Source: Mayamaea pseudoterrestris
Taxonomy: Eukaryota; Bacillariophyta; Bacillariophyceae; Sellaphorales; Sellaphoraceae
NCBI GenBank assembly: GCA_027923505.1
Contig: BROI01000001.1
Span: 2,288,001-2,352,000 of the forward strand
DNA: 64,000 nt
Direction of reading: 5' to 3'
Shown here: one piece after another, positions 62,201 through 64,000 of the stretch
Numbering within the stretch: position 1 is the stretch's first letter
Layout of the letters: the number at the start of each line of letters is the position of its first letter
Program-made: the position numbers and the translations under genes
The notes under the pieces: model-generated
What the model saw: only the letters and a program-made list of their open reading frames with translations
What the model was told of the DNA's origin: nothing
Databases searched by the model: none

Positions 62201-64000
62201 AGCTGCTGACCTGAAGGCAAAAGGCAAGCAGGAGGCTGATGCGCAAAACGAATTCACCAAGGAGGTATGAATTGTGCCCTCGGATCATGCACAGTGGCTG
62301 TACGCATAGAGTGTGTGGGCACTTCATGTTTGCCACTGCTAGGTTGGTGTTCGGCAGTTGGGTAGTACATACCAGCAACTTCTGCGGATCTGGAAGCAGG
62401 CAACATGCAGGAGGCAAATGCACAAAGTGAATGCACTATACAATATCCATTTGTGACCTTGGATCATGCCCCAAGCCAGTTTACAAAGAGATTGTGGGGA
62501 TCTGATGTTTGCCACTGCTAGGGTAGGCAGTCACATAGTACCTGCTAACTGAAGCTGCTGACCTGAAGGCAAAAGGCAAGCAGGAGGCTGATGCGCAAAA
62601 CAAATTCACCAAGGAGGTATGTCTTGTGCCCTCGGATCATGCACAGGGCTGTCCATAGAGTGTGTGGGCACTTCATTTGCTAAGTTGGTGTTCGGCAGTT
62701 GGGTAGTACATACCAGCAACTTCTGCGGATCTGGAAGCAGGCAACATGCAGGAGGCAAATGCACAAAGTGAATGCACTATACAATATCCATTTGTGACCT
62801 TGGATCATGCCCCAAGCCAGTTTACAAAGAGATTGTGGGGATCTGATGTTTGCCACTGCTAGGGTAGGCAGTCACATAGTACCTGCTAACTGAAGCTGCT
62901 GACCTGAAGGCAAAAGGCAAGCAGGAGGCTGATGCGCAAAACAAATTCACCAAGGAGGTATGTCTTGTGCCCTCGGATCATGCACAGTGGCTGTACGCAT
63001 AGAGTGTGTGGGCACTTCATGTTTGCCACTGCTAGGTTGGTGTTTGGCAGTTGGGTAGTACATACCAGCAACTTCTGCGGATCTGGAAGCAGGCAACATG
63101 CAGGAGGCAAATGCACAAAGTGAATGCACTATACAATATCCATTTGTGACCTTGGATCATGCCCCAAGCCAGTTTACAAAGAAATTGTGGGGATCTGATG
63201 TTTGCCACTGCTAGGGTAGGCAGTCACATAGTACCTGCTAACTGAAGCTGCTGACCTGAAGGCAAAAGGCAAGCAGGAGGCTGATGCGCAAAACAAATTC
63301 ACCAAGGAGGTATGTCTTGTGCCCTCGGATCATGCACAGTGGCTGTACGCATAGAGTGTGTGGGCACTTCATGTTTGCCACTGCTAGGTTGGTGTTCGGC
63401 AGTTGGGTATTACATACCAGCAACTTCTGCGGATCTGGAAGCAGGCAACATGCAGGAGGCAAATGCACAAAGTGAATGCACTATACAATATCCATTTGCG
63501 ACCTTGGATCATGCCCCAAGCCAGTTTACAAAGAGATTGTGGGGATCTGATGTTTGCCACTGCTAGGGTAGGCAGTCACATAGTACCTGCTAACTGAAGC
63601 TGCTGACCTGAAGGCAAAAGGCAAGCAGGAGGCTGATGCGCAAAACAAATTCACCAAGGAGGTATGTCTTGTGCCCTCGGATCATGCACAGTGGCTGTAC
63701 GCATAGAGTGTGTGGGCACTTCATGTTTGCCACTGCTAGGTTGGTGTTCGGCAGTTGGGTAGTACATACCAGCAACTTCTGCGGATCTGGAAGCAGGCAA
63801 CATGCAGGAGGCAAATGCACAAAGTGAATGCACTATACAATATCCATTAGTGACCTTGAATCATGCCCCAAGCCAGTTTACAAAGAGATTGTGGGGATCT
63901 GATGTTTGCCACTGCTAGGGTAGGCAGTCACATAGTACCTGCTAACTGAAGCTGCTGACCTGAAGGCAAAAGGCAAGCAGGAGGCTGATGCGCAAAACAA
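59216..64000. repeat. Satellite array, 352-bp higher-order unit (dimer of ~173 and ~179 bp monomers)
   Basis: The marker tgaagctgctgacc recurs at 59381, 59733, 60085, 60436, 60788, 61142, 61494, 61846, 62198, 62550, 62891, 63243, 63595 and 63947. Ten of the 13 spacings are exactly 352; the others are 351, 354 and 341. The array runs off the window end. Inside each unit two related halves are visible: each starts aggaggc, contains ggatcatgc, and has tgtttgccactgctagg. The halves are clearly diverged, while full units are nearly identical. The first copy (59216-59560) carries more differences than inner ones, as expected at an array edge. Recurrent 60-76-codon frames inside it are by-products of repetition, not genes. 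Confidence 0.97.

Noticed and set aside
59376-63833. Families of near-identical 60-76-codon open frames on both strands
   Set aside because: They recur every 352 bp inside the satellite, overlap each other on opposite strands, and have no family resemblance; they follow from repetition of one non-coding unit.
1-64000. tRNA, rRNA, CRISPR, insertion sequences and intact virus-like elements
   Set aside because: I looked for tRNA T-loop patterns, direct-repeat arrays with spacers, transposase or integrase-like frames and long terminal repeats, and saw none that could be supported by eye.

Overview
The window comes from a nuclear chromosome of a photosynthetic eukaryote. It is almost certainly an ochrophyte (stramenopile) alga, probably a diatom or a close relative such as a bolidophyte. 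The evidence is: short GT-AG introns (68-196 bp in every case resolved here); a fucoxanthin-chlorophyll-type light-harvesting protein; and at least six or seven proteins that begin with a signal peptide followed by the 'A^F-x-P'-like cleavage motif used for complex plastids (for example STAAFAP, SEAFAPP, IAFAW). A heat-shock-factor-type regulator and cGMP-kinase signalling fit the same group. I recognise no prokaryotic operons, tRNA or rRNA genes, CRISPR arrays or intact transposons.

About 25 protein genes are packed into bases 1-58,565, on both strands, often with only a few hundred bases between them. Gene models were built by hand from reading frames, splice sites and protein-family expectation. 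Layout: 1-13.3 kb holds a 5'-truncated SNF2/CW chromatin remodeller, a plastid SET methyltransferase, a 1-Cys peroxiredoxin, TFIIF alpha, plastid ArgC with a 9-nt microexon, and a protein with three tandem CaMK-like kinase domains, the last a pseudokinase. 13.3-14.9 kb is a gene-free gap with a small minisatellite. 14.9-22.6 kb holds a plastid DMT transporter, a SulP sulfate permease, adenylosuccinate synthase and the light-harvesting protein. 23-31.8 kb holds an unknown 732-aa protein, a PKG-type kinase and a double-PHD protein. 32.2-40.3 kb is a cluster of three MORN-repeat genes, two of which match repeat for repeat. 41.8-47.6 kb holds an NRF-6-like acyltransferase and two unknown proteins with plastid-type presequences. 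48.4-58.6 kb holds a heat-shock factor, plastid-type arsenite methyltransferase, TM9SF nonaspanin, an MBD-like protein, COQ4 and eEF1B-gamma.

From about 59,216 to the window end the sequence is a satellite array of 352-bp units, at least 13 copies and continuing past the end. Each unit is a diverged dimer of about 173 + 179 bp monomers, a higher-order arrangement resembling centromeric satellites. The array starts abruptly about 650 bp after the eEF1B-gamma gene, so the window straddles a euchromatin/satellite border.

Functionally the genes are a mixed housekeeping set: chromatin and transcription (SNF2-CW, PHD, MBD, TFIIF, HSF), signalling (triple kinase, PKG), plastid metabolism (ArgC, LHC, SET, DMT, arsenic methylation) and membrane traffic or transport (TM9SF, SulP). 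The most unusual points are the satellite architecture, the triple kinase, the ArgC microexon, the SNF2-CW fusion and the MORN cluster.
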